Positions 55,729 to 63,257 of a DNA stretch of 64,000 bases are shown piece by piece. The notes below the pieces were generated by a model. That model ran no database searches. It was given only the letters and a program-made list of their open reading frames with translations, and was not told the origin of the DNA. The stretch comes from Hyphococcus sp. GTDB lineage: Bacteria > Pseudomonadota > Alphaproteobacteria > Caulobacterales > Parvularculaceae. The first letter of the stretch is position 1. Each line of letters starts with the position of its first letter. The position numbers were made by a program, and so were the translations under genes. The DNA is taken from positions 1-64,000 of the forward strand of contig JAJFGF010000054.1 of the NCBI GenBank assembly GCA_021776245.1. Reading direction: 5' to 3'.

Positions 55729-55755
55729 TCATGCGCGCTGAAATTGGACCGGAAA

Positions 55756-56373
55756 ATGGGTATCTACACAGACCATATCGAACCAAAACTCGTCTCCTGC
55801 GTTTGCGGGATGAAGGCGCTCCACAAGGAGCGCGAACAAATCGTGCCCGAGGCTGCGGGCCGGGTTTTGGAAATCGGCTTTGGATCGGGGCACAACGCGC
55901 CGTATTATGATTGCAGCCAGATCACGCATCTTTATGCACTGGAGCCGTCTGCAGGTTGGCGGCGGCTCGGCGAAAAGCGCCTTCGCGACCTGCCGTTCAC
56001 GGCGGAATGGCTCGATCGGCCCGGCGAGCATATCCCGCTTGCGAATGAAAGCGTCGACAGTGTCCTTGTGACGTTTTCTTTGTGCACCATTCCCGGCGTT
56101 GAAGCCGCGCTTGCGGGCATGCGTCGCGTCTTGAAGCCGGGCGGCAAGCTGGTCTTTCTGGAGCATGGCGCGGCCCCTGATCCCGGGGTCGCGAAATGGC
56201 AGGATCGGCTCAATAAGGTCTGGGGGAAATTTGCCGGCGGCTGCCATCTGAACCGTAAACCCGACGATCTGATTGACAAGGCGGGTTTTCAGATCGCGGC
56301 CATTGACCGTCATTATGCGCCAGGAGCCCCGAAAATAGCCGGTTTTGTCAGTGCCGGCGTGGCCTTGCGGTAA
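55756..56373 (+). CDS. Class I SAM-dependent methyltransferase
   Basis: 205 residues from ATG 55756 (MGIYTDHIEPKLVSCVCGMK). SAM site RVLEIGFGSGHNAPYYDCSQ, LYALEPSAGWRRLGEKRL, and the post-motif MRRVLKPGGKLVFLEHGAA. The layout is like the METTL7/UbiE-type group acting on lipids or small molecules. Substrate unknown. Starts 27 bases after the dehydrogenase stop. Confidence 0.82.
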   Translation: MGIYTDHIEPKLVSCVCGMKALHKEREQIVPEAAGRVLEIGFGSGHNAPYYDCSQITHLYALEPSAGWRRLGEKRLRDLPFTAEWLDRPGEHIPLANESVDSVLVTFSLCTIPGVEAALAGMRRVLKPGGKLVFLEHGAAPDPGVAKWQDRLNKVWGKFAGGCHLNRKPDDLIDKAGFQIAAIDRHYAPGAPKIAGFVSAGVALR

Positions 56374-56507
56374 CAATGGGTCCCCGGAATGTGAACGAGC
56401 GAAAAAATTAGTTGAATCGCAAATTTCCTGGCGCATGCTATTTGCATGGAGAAAGGGCCGCTCTTGCGGACCCTTTGTTTGTTTTGCTGTCATCGAAAGC
56501 CGCTGTT

Positions 56508-56975
56508 GTGCGTAAATTGTTGGGATTTGGGATTTTGCTTTTGGGGATCGCCGCAGCGCATGCGGATTCTGCGCCTGCCGGCAACCCGTTCCTCAAATAT
56601 GCAAATCCTTACGGCGCGGTTGCCGCTGTCCACACGATCTTTGAGGTGGAGCCCGGCAAGTCCGTGCGTGTCGCGGTTTATGACAGTGATGCGGCGTTTC
56701 TTGAAAACGCGCTGGCCAAGCTGGAGGCGCCGCTTGATGCTTCCGGCCTGGCGCTTGTCCCTCTGGGCGACCTTGCTCCGGGCGAATATGCCTTTGCCGC
56801 CTATCTCGATGAAAATGGCGATGGCAAGCTGAACCGCGGCAAGATATTGGGCCGCCCGAAAGAGCCCGTGGCATTTTCAAACGGCGCCAAGGCAAAACTG
56901 CGCAAACCGCATTTCGATGAAGCGAAAGTCGCCATTGCGCCCGGTCAGGTGATTGTCATCACGCTCGAGGACTAG
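56508..56975 (+). CDS. DUF2141 exported protein
   Basis: 155 residues from GTG 56508, which begins a signal peptide (VRKLLGFGILLLGIAAAHA); the frame upstream to 56412 lacks signal character. The mature domain has KSVRVAVYDSDAAFLENAL, LGDLAPGEYAFAAYLDENG, DGKLNRGKILGRPKEPVAFS, matching DUF2141. Periplasmic, function unknown. Convergent with the YceI gene, 14 bases apart. Confidence 0.78.
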   Translation: MRKLLGFGILLLGIAAAHADSAPAGNPFLKYANPYGAVAAVHTIFEVEPGKSVRVAVYDSDAAFLENALAKLEAPLDASGLALVPLGDLAPGEYAFAAYLDENGDGKLNRGKILGRPKEPVAFSNGAKAKLRKPHFDEAKVAIAPGQVIVITLED

Positions 56976-56989
56976 CCGGCTCTGCTGCC

Positions 56990-57610
56990 TCAACGTTTCC
57001 GAAACTCAGCTTCAATTTCCAGTTCGACCTTGTCGCTGACCAATATGCCGAAGCGGCTGACGCCAAAGCTGCGCCGGCTAACCCCAGTTTGCGCCGACAT
57101 GCCGATAATATAAGCCCCGCGCAACCGGTCGAACCCACCGCCGTTAAATGTCACCACCATCGATACCGGTTGGGTCAGGCCGTGCATTGTGAGGTTGCCC
57201 GTCATCACCCCGGTATTGTCGCCGGTTATTTCGATGCCGGTCGAGCGAAAAATCGTTTCCGGGAACTGGTTCGCGTCAAACCAGTTCGGTCCCATTAAAA
57301 CATTGGCAAAGGGATCATTAGCGACATCGAGGCTGGTCATGTCGACGACGGCTTCGATCTTTGCCGATTCAGGGTTGTCTTCGTCAAAATCAAGACTGAC
57401 ATCAAAGCGCTCAAAACGGCCGACATATTTCGAAAAGCCAAGATGGCCAACCTTGAATATCAGCGCGGCGTGATCGCGGTCCAATTCATAATTACCGGGT
57501 TTGAGCGCCGTGGGATCAGTGTTGACGCTTGGGGCCAGCGCCGAAGCGCAGCTTGCGGCGAACGCGAGGCTGAATGTTAAAAAGAGATTGCGAATGGACG
57601 GCACGAGCAT
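56990..57610 (-). CDS. YceI-family lipid-binding protein
   Basis: 206 residues from ATG 57610 (MLVPSIRNLFLTFSLAFAAS). The lipobox-like FAASC suggests a lipoprotein. The YceI lipocalin-like barrel shows YELDRDHAALIFKVGHLGFS, GRFERFDVSLDFDEDNPESA, ANQFPETIFRSTGIEITGD and LTMHGLTQPVSMVVTFN. The family binds isoprenoid quinone-like molecules. 22 bases after the moeB start region on the same strand, so the two may be co-transcribed. Confidence 0.86.
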   Translation of the reverse strand: MLVPSIRNLFLTFSLAFAASCASALAPSVNTDPTALKPGNYELDRDHAALIFKVGHLGFSKYVGRFERFDVSLDFDEDNPESAKIEAVVDMTSLDVANDPFANVLMGPNWFDANQFPETIFRSTGIEITGDNTGVMTGNLTMHGLTQPVSMVVTFNGGGFDRLRGAYIIGMSAQTGVSRRSFGVSRFGILVSDKVELEIEAEFRKR

Positions 57611-57632
57611 CGCAAAATTTCCCACGACATAA

Positions 57633-58391
57633 TTACCGGTGCGCGCAATCGGCGCAGGCAGGATCGGCAGGCAAGGAAATTGTGCGAAACGATCCGGCGA
57701 GCCCGTCATATAGCATGAGACGGCCCGCAAGGCTGGTTCCTATTTGTAACAATTCCTTGAGGACCTCCATGGCCGCAAGCGTTCCCATAACGCCGGTCAC
57801 GGCGCCAAGAACGCCTTCTTCGGCGCAATTGACCTGTTGGTCGCGGGGCGGTTCTTCGGGCACGAGGCAGCGATAACAGGGCAGAAAGCCTGGATTTTCG
57901 TATGGCTTGAAGGTTGAGATCTGGCCTTCAAACCGCCCGACCGCGGCTGAAACAAGCGGCTTTTTCATGGCGATGGCGGCGCTGTTCAGTGCAAAACGCG
58001 TTTCGAAATTATCAACGCCTTCCGCGACAAGATCATAGCCGGCAATGATCTCGGCCGCATTATGGTCATTGAGACGCAGGGCATGCTCGATAATTTCAAT
58101 ATCGGGATTAAGACGCGCCGCGAAGGTTTTCGCACTCAGCGTCTTGGAGCGCCCGATATCCTCCGTCCGATGAATAACCTGCCGCTGCAGATTGGAAAGC
58201 GCCACGACATCATCATCGGCGACGCCGATGGTCCCAACGCCGGCTGCGGCAAGATATTGTATCAGCGGCGCTCCGAGCCCGCCGGCGCCGACCACAAGCA
58301 CCCGTGACGAAAGCAGTTTCTTTTGGCCCTGGCCGCCAACTTCCTTGAGGAGGATATGCCGGGCGTAGCGTTCTCTTTGCGTCTGATCCAT
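57633..58391 (-). CDS. moeB: Molybdopterin-synthase adenylyltransferase MoeB / ThiF-HesA family
   Basis: 252 residues from ATG 58391 (MDQTQRERYARHILLKEVGG); length equals MoeB. ATP site RVLVVGAGGLGAPLIQYLAA, then LSNLQRQVIHRTEDIGRSK, DNFETRFALNSAAI and the zinc cysteines CYRC and CADC. Adenylates the C-terminus of a sulfur carrier (MoaD or ThiS). The frame is open upstream, but no support exists for a longer protein. Divergent from a truncated GNAT gene. Confidence 0.9.
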   Translation of the reverse strand: MDQTQRERYARHILLKEVGGQGQKKLLSSRVLVVGAGGLGAPLIQYLAAAGVGTIGVADDDVVALSNLQRQVIHRTEDIGRSKTLSAKTFAARLNPDIEIIEHALRLNDHNAAEIIAGYDLVAEGVDNFETRFALNSAAIAMKKPLVSAAVGRFEGQISTFKPYENPGFLPCYRCLVPEEPPRDQQVNCAEEGVLGAVTGVMGTLAAMEVLKELLQIGTSLAGRLMLYDGLAGSFRTISLPADPACADCAHR

Positions 58392-58424
58392 AGGGCTGCT
58401 TTTATGGCGCAACGCACGCTTTGA

Positions 58425-58808
58425 ACAGGGAGGCCCGATTTTGATCCGCCGGAGATCGATGAATTTTACCAGACCGGCCGCTTTGACGGTTTTGAACAAT
58501 GCGAAGTTTTTGTCGCCGAAACTGAAGGCAACCTGATTGGTTTTGCCGAAGCGAGCGCCAGGCCTTATGCGGATGGCTGTGTAACTACGCCGGTTGCCTA
58601 TCTTGAGGCCTGGTATGTGGCGCCTTCCGCGCGCGCCAAAGGGGTCGGCGCCATGCTGGTCGCCGCAGTTGAAAATTGGGGCCGGGCGTTGGGATTTAAA
58701 GAAGTCGCCAGCGACGCTGATATTAACAATCAGTTGAGCCACAAGGCCCATCAAGCGCTTGGCTTTGTCGAGACTGACCGAATTATTTGTTTTGCGAAAA
58801 AACTCTGA
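58425..58808 (+). pseudogene. 5'-truncated GNAT acetyltransferase (AAC(6')-like)
   Basis: Open frame after a TGA at 58422, with no usable start codon near its beginning. From residue ~24 it reads a GNAT core: CEVFVAETEGNLIGFAEASA, PVAYLEAWYVAPSARAKGVG, AMLVAAVENWGRALGFKEVA and HQALGFVETDRIICF. This is like aminoglycoside 6'-N-acetyltransferase-type proteins. The N-terminal ~35-40 residues of the family, including the first strand and helix, are missing. The moeB start lies where they would be, so this is probably a remnant; an unrecognised alternative start is the other option. Confidence 0.6.
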
Positions 58809-58838
58809 AGGCGCGTCATCTTCTGCTAAAAGAGTTGA

Positions 58839-59039
58839 ATGCAAAAGCTCTTGATCACGATCGGGCTGTTAATTGTCGCTGTCGGCATATTGTGGCCGCT
58901 TTTATCCAAGCTCGGCATTGGCCGCCTGCCCGGCGATATCATCATCCGTCGTGAAGGCTTTTCGTTATATTTTCCGATTACGACGATGATCATCGTCAGC
59001 ATCGTGGCAACGCTGATTTTTCGTTTTTTCGGAAAATAA
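58839..59039 (+). CDS. DUF2905 small membrane protein
   Basis: 66 residues: N-terminal helix (LLITIGLLIVAVGILWPLL), the conserved centre KLGIGRLPGDIIIRREGFSLYF (read in two parts) and a second helix (ITTMIIVSIVATLIFRFF). Exact match to the DUF2905 layout. Function unknown. Ends base-to-base with the convergent dut gene. Confidence 0.88.
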   Translation: MQKLLITIGLLIVAVGILWPLLSKLGIGRLPGDIIIRREGFSLYFPITTMIIVSIVATLIFRFFGK

Positions 59040-59540
59040 CTATTTACCCGTTGAGCCAAACCCGCCGGCGCCGCGTTCAGTCTCATCAAGATCCGCGACC
59101 TCTTCAAACTGCGCCTGCCAGACCGGCGCGATCACCATCTGACCGATGCGGTCGCCGCGATTGATGACAAAATTATCCGCACCGTGATTAATCAAGATGA
59201 CTTTCAATTCGCCGCGATAATCAGCATCAATGGTGCCGGGAGAATTGACGCAGGAAATGCCGTGTTTTGCCGCAAGGCCGGAGCGCGGCCGCATCTGCGC
59301 TTCCCATCCCGGCGGCAGAGCGATGGCGATGCCCGTCGGCACCATGAAGCGCTCGCCGGGTTTCAGGATCAGCGGCTCCGTTACTGCTGCGCGCACGTCG
59401 CAGCCGGCAGCGAGCGCCGTTTCGTAACGCGGCAGGTCCAAGCCTTCGCCATTTGCGAGGCGTTTGATTTTGACGACAGGCGCGTTGATCAAGGCTTCAT
59501 CCTCGATGGATTGTTCCGGCGATAGGGCAGTAGCAGGCAT
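59040..59540 (-). CDS. dut: dUTP diphosphatase
   Basis: 166 residues from ATG 59540 (ribosome site GGAAGGTG); the frame extends to 59576. The five trimeric dUTPase motifs are present, with [60 protein letters not shown] and [12 protein letters not shown]. Hydrolyses dUTP to dUMP. In Alphaproteobacteria usually adjacent to coaBC; here several genes lie between. Confidence 0.96.
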   Translation of the reverse strand: MPATALSPEQSIEDEALINAPVVKIKRLANGEGLDLPRYETALAAGCDVRAAVTEPLILKPGERFMVPTGIAIALPPGWEAQMRPRSGLAAKHGISCVNSPGTIDADYRGELKVILINHGADNFVINRGDRIGQMVIAPVWQAQFEEVADLDETERGAGGFGSTGK

Positions 59541-59652
59541 TGTCACCTTCCAATATGCGTGGGTGCGTATCTTCACCTGATTTGGCGTGTGCGGCTGATT
59601 ATTTCTCCCCAGAATTTCCCGTTTTTATTCCCCAATAAAATTATAGCATATA

Positions 59653-60660
59653 TCAGTCTCTGGCGCGGAAATCCCCAAAAAGCCGATCTGCGATGTCCAT
59701 CGCCTCGCCAGTGCGGGCCGCCCAGTCCGCACCGTCAATAATATGCGGCTCAAGATCGAACGCTTTTAGCCGCGCCAGCGCCGCATCAAAAAACCAGCGG
59801 CGGGTATCAACATCGCCGGCATATCTGACGCCGTCATCAATCCAGCGCACATCCGGCGACAGGACGAAATAACAATCAGCGAGACGTTCTTTCTCGACGA
59901 ATTTTTCCAGCAGCGGGGAGGGCGCCCCTAAAAGGAATTCCGCCCAGATCGCCGTTTGAATGGAGTCAGTATCTTCAATCAATAAGGGGCCGGCATCGGG
60001 CGCCAGCGCCGCACGCATAGCGGCGTGTGTTTCAGCCAGGGTGACGAGGTCGCTTTCGCGCCAGTTTCCGCCCTGTTTGTAGTGAATGTCATAGGTGCGG
60101 CCATATTCGGGCATGCACAGTGTTTTGAAATGCCGCGCCAGAATACGCGCAAGTCGTGATTTTCCAGTACTTTCCGGACCCAGCAAACAGAGGCGCTTTT
60201 GAAAATACGGCCGCGCCGGCGGCGCAATGTCAAACCAATGGGCGGCAGGGTTTTTTCGGATTGCTGTGCCGGAAACCGGAAACATGTCCCGTTCCGGATC
60301 GACGAGCACGGCTTTGGCGTCAAGCTCTTCGGCCAGGCGGAAAAGATAGGGCTCAGACCCGAACACATAATCAACCGCCTGCGGATGAAATTCACCTATG
60401 GCTTTGCGCCAGATTGGCCAGAAGTCCGGATGGTCGTCAGGTTCCTGCGGCAGGTCACGATGCAAATGCAGAACTGAAGCGCGCGGCAAGGCGGCGCTCA
60501 TCCATTCATGACGCAGCGTTCCGGGCATGTCGTCAACGCTGGTGGAACAAACCAGCACGGTCAATTCGTCGACCATCTCAAGCGCGGTTTTACACAAAAA
60601 CAAATGTCCGCGATGGGGCGGCATAAATTTTCCAAGAAGAAAGCCGCGTTTAGCGCTCAT
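59653..60660 (-). CDS. nadR: NadR-type NMN adenylyltransferase / nicotinamide riboside kinase
   Basis: 335 residues. The N-terminal nucleotidyltransferase has GFLLGKFMPPHRGHLFLCKT with the HxGH-type motif, and SGTAIRKNPAAHWFDIAP. The C-terminal kinase has the P-loop LCLLGPESTGKSRLARILAR. The DNA-binding domain of enterobacterial NadR is missing, so it is the enzyme-only form. With PnuC it makes NAD from imported nicotinamide riboside. The stop of pnuC overlaps its start by 4 bases. Confidence 0.92.
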   Translation of the reverse strand: MSAKRGFLLGKFMPPHRGHLFLCKTALEMVDELTVLVCSTSVDDMPGTLRHEWMSAALPRASVLHLHRDLPQEPDDHPDFWPIWRKAIGEFHPQAVDYVFGSEPYLFRLAEELDAKAVLVDPERDMFPVSGTAIRKNPAAHWFDIAPPARPYFQKRLCLLGPESTGKSRLARILARHFKTLCMPEYGRTYDIHYKQGGNWRESDLVTLAETHAAMRAALAPDAGPLLIEDTDSIQTAIWAEFLLGAPSPLLEKFVEKERLADCYFVLSPDVRWIDDGVRYAGDVDTRRWFFDAALARLKAFDLEPHIIDGADWAARTGEAMDIADRLFGDFRARD

Positions 60661-61271
60661 GCCTGTTCTCTGCTGCTGTTTTTGTAAATCCGCCGCCAGT
60701 TAAAATAACCCACGGTTGCCAACACCAAAAACACAAAATAGAGCGCTGCTGTCGGGTAAAGGTCTTTTGTCCAATATAAGCCAATGGCGAGTAGATCGAC
60801 GGCGATCCAGACGAGCCAGTTTTCGAGCCGTCGCCGTGCGAGAAGGAACTGAGCCACAATGCTGAGTGCTAGAATTGACGCGTCCCAATAGGGAAAGGAG
60901 GCGTCCGTATGGCGCGCCATCAGCGTTCCCCAAACCGAGATTCCCGCCAACGCCGCCGCGCCATATCCAATTGCCTGGCGGCCGCTTAACCGGCGTACAA
61001 CAATAAGCCCGTCATCACCACGCCCCTTCAGCCAATAATACCAGCCGTATATTTGCACGACAAAGAAAAATGGTTGGAGGAGCGCATCGCTATAGAGCTT
61101 TGCTTCAAAGAATATCCACGCGTAAAGCGTGACCATCACAATCCCAAAAGGATAGTTCCAGATCGAACGCCGAATAAGAAGCGTGATATTGGCGATACCC
61201 AGTAGCACCGCAATGATCTCAATCTTGCGCGATCCGGTCATCGCGAGAAGAAAATCGTAAACTGCTTCCAT
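60657..61271 (-). CDS. pnuC: Nicotinamide riboside transporter PnuC
   Basis: 204 residues with about seven membrane helices. Conserved PnuC parts: IEIIAVLLGIANITLLIRRS, FGIVMVTLYAWIFFEAKLYS, FVVQIYGWYYWLKGRGDD and RRLENWLVWIAVDLLAIGLY with the Trp-rich substrate segment. Facilitated diffusion of nicotinamide riboside, trapped by the NadR kinase. Overlaps nadR by 4 bases. I saw no known riboswitch upstream. Confidence 0.93.
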   Translation of the reverse strand: MEAVYDFLLAMTGSRKIEIIAVLLGIANITLLIRRSIWNYPFGIVMVTLYAWIFFEAKLYSDALLQPFFFVVQIYGWYYWLKGRGDDGLIVVRRLSGRQAIGYGAAALAGISVWGTLMARHTDASFPYWDASILALSIVAQFLLARRRLENWLVWIAVDLLAIGLYWTKDLYPTAALYFVFLVLATVGYFNWRRIYKNSSREQA

Positions 61272-61315
61272 GAATATCCGTGTTCCGGCGCTGTTGTCGG
61301 TTCCGCCTTAGCTCG

Positions 61316-61681
61316 TCAAACGGTGGGTTCGCGGGGAATGAGAAAGTGAAAGACGATATAAGCGCCGCCAATGAGGCCCGGCAACAACGCAATGCCGAGC
61401 AACGAATAGCCGTCGATATCGCCGCTGATCAGCCCGATCCCGGCAAGCGCAAGGGCGACACAAACCAGCAAAATGCCGCGCCGCAGATCCGCATTGGGTC
61501 CAATCGAATCGACCGTGATCGCCGCAATCAGTTTCGGATCGGCCTCACCGGTTTTTTCAACGCTGGTTTTGATCGCTTCATAGATCATCCGGCGGTTGCG
61601 GTGCCGGAAATAAAAAGGCGTGCCGACAATGAGAACGATGCTGGCAAAGACAATCAGCGGAACGATAATGGCGACTTCCAT
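61316..61681 (-). CDS. DUF6249-like membrane protein
   Basis: 121 residues: N-terminal helix (VAIIVPLIVFASIVLIVGTP), the loop YFRHRNRRMIYEAIKTSVEK TGEADP-type segment that is common in this family, and two C-terminal helices (GILLVCVALALAGIGLIS, LLGIALLPGLIGGAYIVF). DUF6249 by resemblance. Unknown function. Upstream of pnuC on the same strand with a 44-base gap, and 74 bases after the DUF4199 gene. Confidence 0.7.
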   Translation of the reverse strand: MEVAIIVPLIVFASIVLIVGTPFYFRHRNRRMIYEAIKTSVEKTGEADPKLIAAITVDSIGPNADLRRGILLVCVALALAGIGLISGDIDGYSLLGIALLPGLIGGAYIVFHFLIPREPTV

Positions 61682-61755
61682 AGTGGCGGTCTCGGGCTGG
61701 CTTCAAGGACACCCTAAAGGGTTTCGGCCATTTCATCGAGTCCGCTGATGCGTGC

Positions 61756-62283
61756 TCACTGCGCCGGTAAAAACTTCCCGTTACGCAACAGCGCTGCGGA
61801 AACCAGCGTCACCACAACGCCGACGGGAAAAATCTCAATAAATGTAATTGGGGCGCGATAAAACGGATTGCCGTAGTTTTCTTTCATCTTCTGCATTTCA
61901 ACAATGAGCTTATCAAGTTCCGCGCCGGTCACGCCCGCGGCCTGTTTTTGCGCAATCACCGCATCGGTATATTCGCCGATAAAAGCGTAGTCTGTCATCG
62001 CCAGATGGATTTCCCAGCCGATGACATAAAAAACGCCCGCGACAGCGGAAATTCCGAGGCCGAGATAGGCTGCGGTGGAAAATTTGATCACCCCGCCAAG
62101 TTCCTTGTCACGGTGGCGCTTGATCGCAAAAAAGATCGCCGAAAGTGCGATCAGCATGGTGAGATAGCCGAACCAGTGGGAGGCGCCGGCGCCTTCGCCG
62201 CCGCTCATCACCAAACCAATGATCATAACTGCTATTATTACGCTTCCGGCGACGGCGCCGTAGACAACAACTGTTCTAAGCAT
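61756..62283 (-). CDS. DUF4199 membrane protein
   Basis: 175 residues with four hydrophobic segments (VVYGAVAGSVIIAVMIIGLV, WFGYLTMLIALSAIFFAI, AAYLGLGISAVAGVFYVIG, TFIEIFPVGVVVTLVSAAL). The block RHRDKELGGVIKFSTAAYLG and the DUF4199-type loop with MQKMKENYGNPFYRAP are typical. Function unknown. 55 bases downstream of the VOC gene on the same strand. Confidence 0.82.
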   Translation of the reverse strand: MLRTVVVYGAVAGSVIIAVMIIGLVMSGGEGAGASHWFGYLTMLIALSAIFFAIKRHRDKELGGVIKFSTAAYLGLGISAVAGVFYVIGWEIHLAMTDYAFIGEYTDAVIAQKQAAGVTGAELDKLIVEMQKMKENYGNPFYRAPITFIEIFPVGVVVTLVSAALLRNGKFLPAQ

Positions 62284-62338
62284 AGCTCATTTCCCTTGAA
62301 TGATTTTCGGTTTGCGCCAGCGCTTGCAAGCGCGATCC

Positions 62339-62695
62339 TTATTCCGGCGGCTGAAAAATACCCAGCACATTGCCTTCGGGATCTTTGAACCAGGCAAAGC
62401 GGCCCTTGCCGCCGGGAATATCGAGAGGGCCGATGGTAATTTTGCCGCCTCCAGCGCGAATTTTGTCGCACGCGGCATTTGCGTCCGCCACTTCCATGTA
62501 GAACATGACATATTGATGGGGTTCGTGACCCAGGGCGGTAATGGCGCCGTCAACGCCCTTGTCGGCGCCGGTATTTATGTCTGCGCCATGCTGGTTTTTC
62601 TGCGCACCCCAGTCGAAGACTTTTTCGTAAAAGGCGACAGTTTTTGCGCTGTTCTGACAGCCGATTTCAAAGCGCACCACGGCATTGCCCATCAT
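62339..62695 (-). CDS. VOC (glyoxalase-like) family protein
   Basis: 118 residues: AVVRFEIGCQNSAKTVAFYE, KVFDWGAQKNQHGADINTGA and GKGRFAWFKDPEGNVLGIFQ, a single vicinal-oxygen-chelate domain. Ribosome site GGAGACA before ATG 62695. The Glu in DPEGNVLG is a likely metal ligand. Substrate unknown; could be detoxification or small-molecule binding. Confidence 0.86.
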   Translation of the reverse strand: MMGNAVVRFEIGCQNSAKTVAFYEKVFDWGAQKNQHGADINTGADKGVDGAITALGHEPHQYVMFYMEVADANAACDKIRAGGGKITIGPLDIPGGKGRFAWFKDPEGNVLGIFQPPE

Positions 62696-62840
62696 TGTCT
62701 CCTCTTCCTGTTAAACCCACAAAAATGAACGTCTAAAGGTTTTTCTCGCACTGTTTAATAAGCGAAAATTGCCCGAAAGCAGCGTCGGCGCTATCGCCCA
62801 AAAGGGTGATTTTTGTGAAACGACCGATGTTTTCTTGAGA

Positions 62841-63254
62841 TCAGGGGATGAGGCGAAGATCTTTTGCCTTGCTGATCGCTTGTGTGCGTCTTGCGACCTC
62901 CAGCTTTTCATAGAGCTTCGCGAGATGTGTTTTTATTGTGTTGGGCGAGACGCCCAGTGCGCGCGCTATTTCCTTATTCGACATGCCTTCACCGAGGCGG
63001 GCGAGCACTTCCTGTTCGCGGGCGCTGATGCCGAGATATTTGAGCGCCTGTTGGTTGCGTTCGAAGGCTTCATTGGGCGCTTGACGGTTCAGGCGTCCTC
63101 CCGCCCAAATGCCGAGTGCGGAGAAAAAGACGGCAATCAATATTATGTAAATTTCGGTCGAATACGCGCGCACTGCATATTGGTATTCCAGCCAGTCGAG
63201 AATGAAGGCGCCGAGCGCGAGACCAATAGCGGCGATCGCAATCGTTTTTTTCAC
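62841..63254 (-). CDS. Membrane-anchored LuxR-type DNA-binding protein
   Basis: 137 residues from GTG 63254. Two N-terminal helices (KKTIAIAAIGLALGAFILDW and TEIYIILIAVFFSALGIWAG) precede a LuxR HTH: LGISAREQEVLARLGEGMSN, KEIARALGVSPNTIKTHLAK and LYEKLEVARRTQAISKA. No receiver or ligand domain is present, so it is a tethered regulator whose input must come through the membrane part or a partner. The start is 3 bases after the coaBC stop, with GGAG in the coaBC end, so it is translationally coupled to coaBC. Confidence 0.87.
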   Translation of the reverse strand: MKKTIAIAAIGLALGAFILDWLEYQYAVRAYSTEIYIILIAVFFSALGIWAGGRLNRQAPNEAFERNQQALKYLGISAREQEVLARLGEGMSNKEIARALGVSPNTIKTHLAKLYEKLEVARRTQAISKAKDLRLIP

Positions 63255-63257
63255 CGC

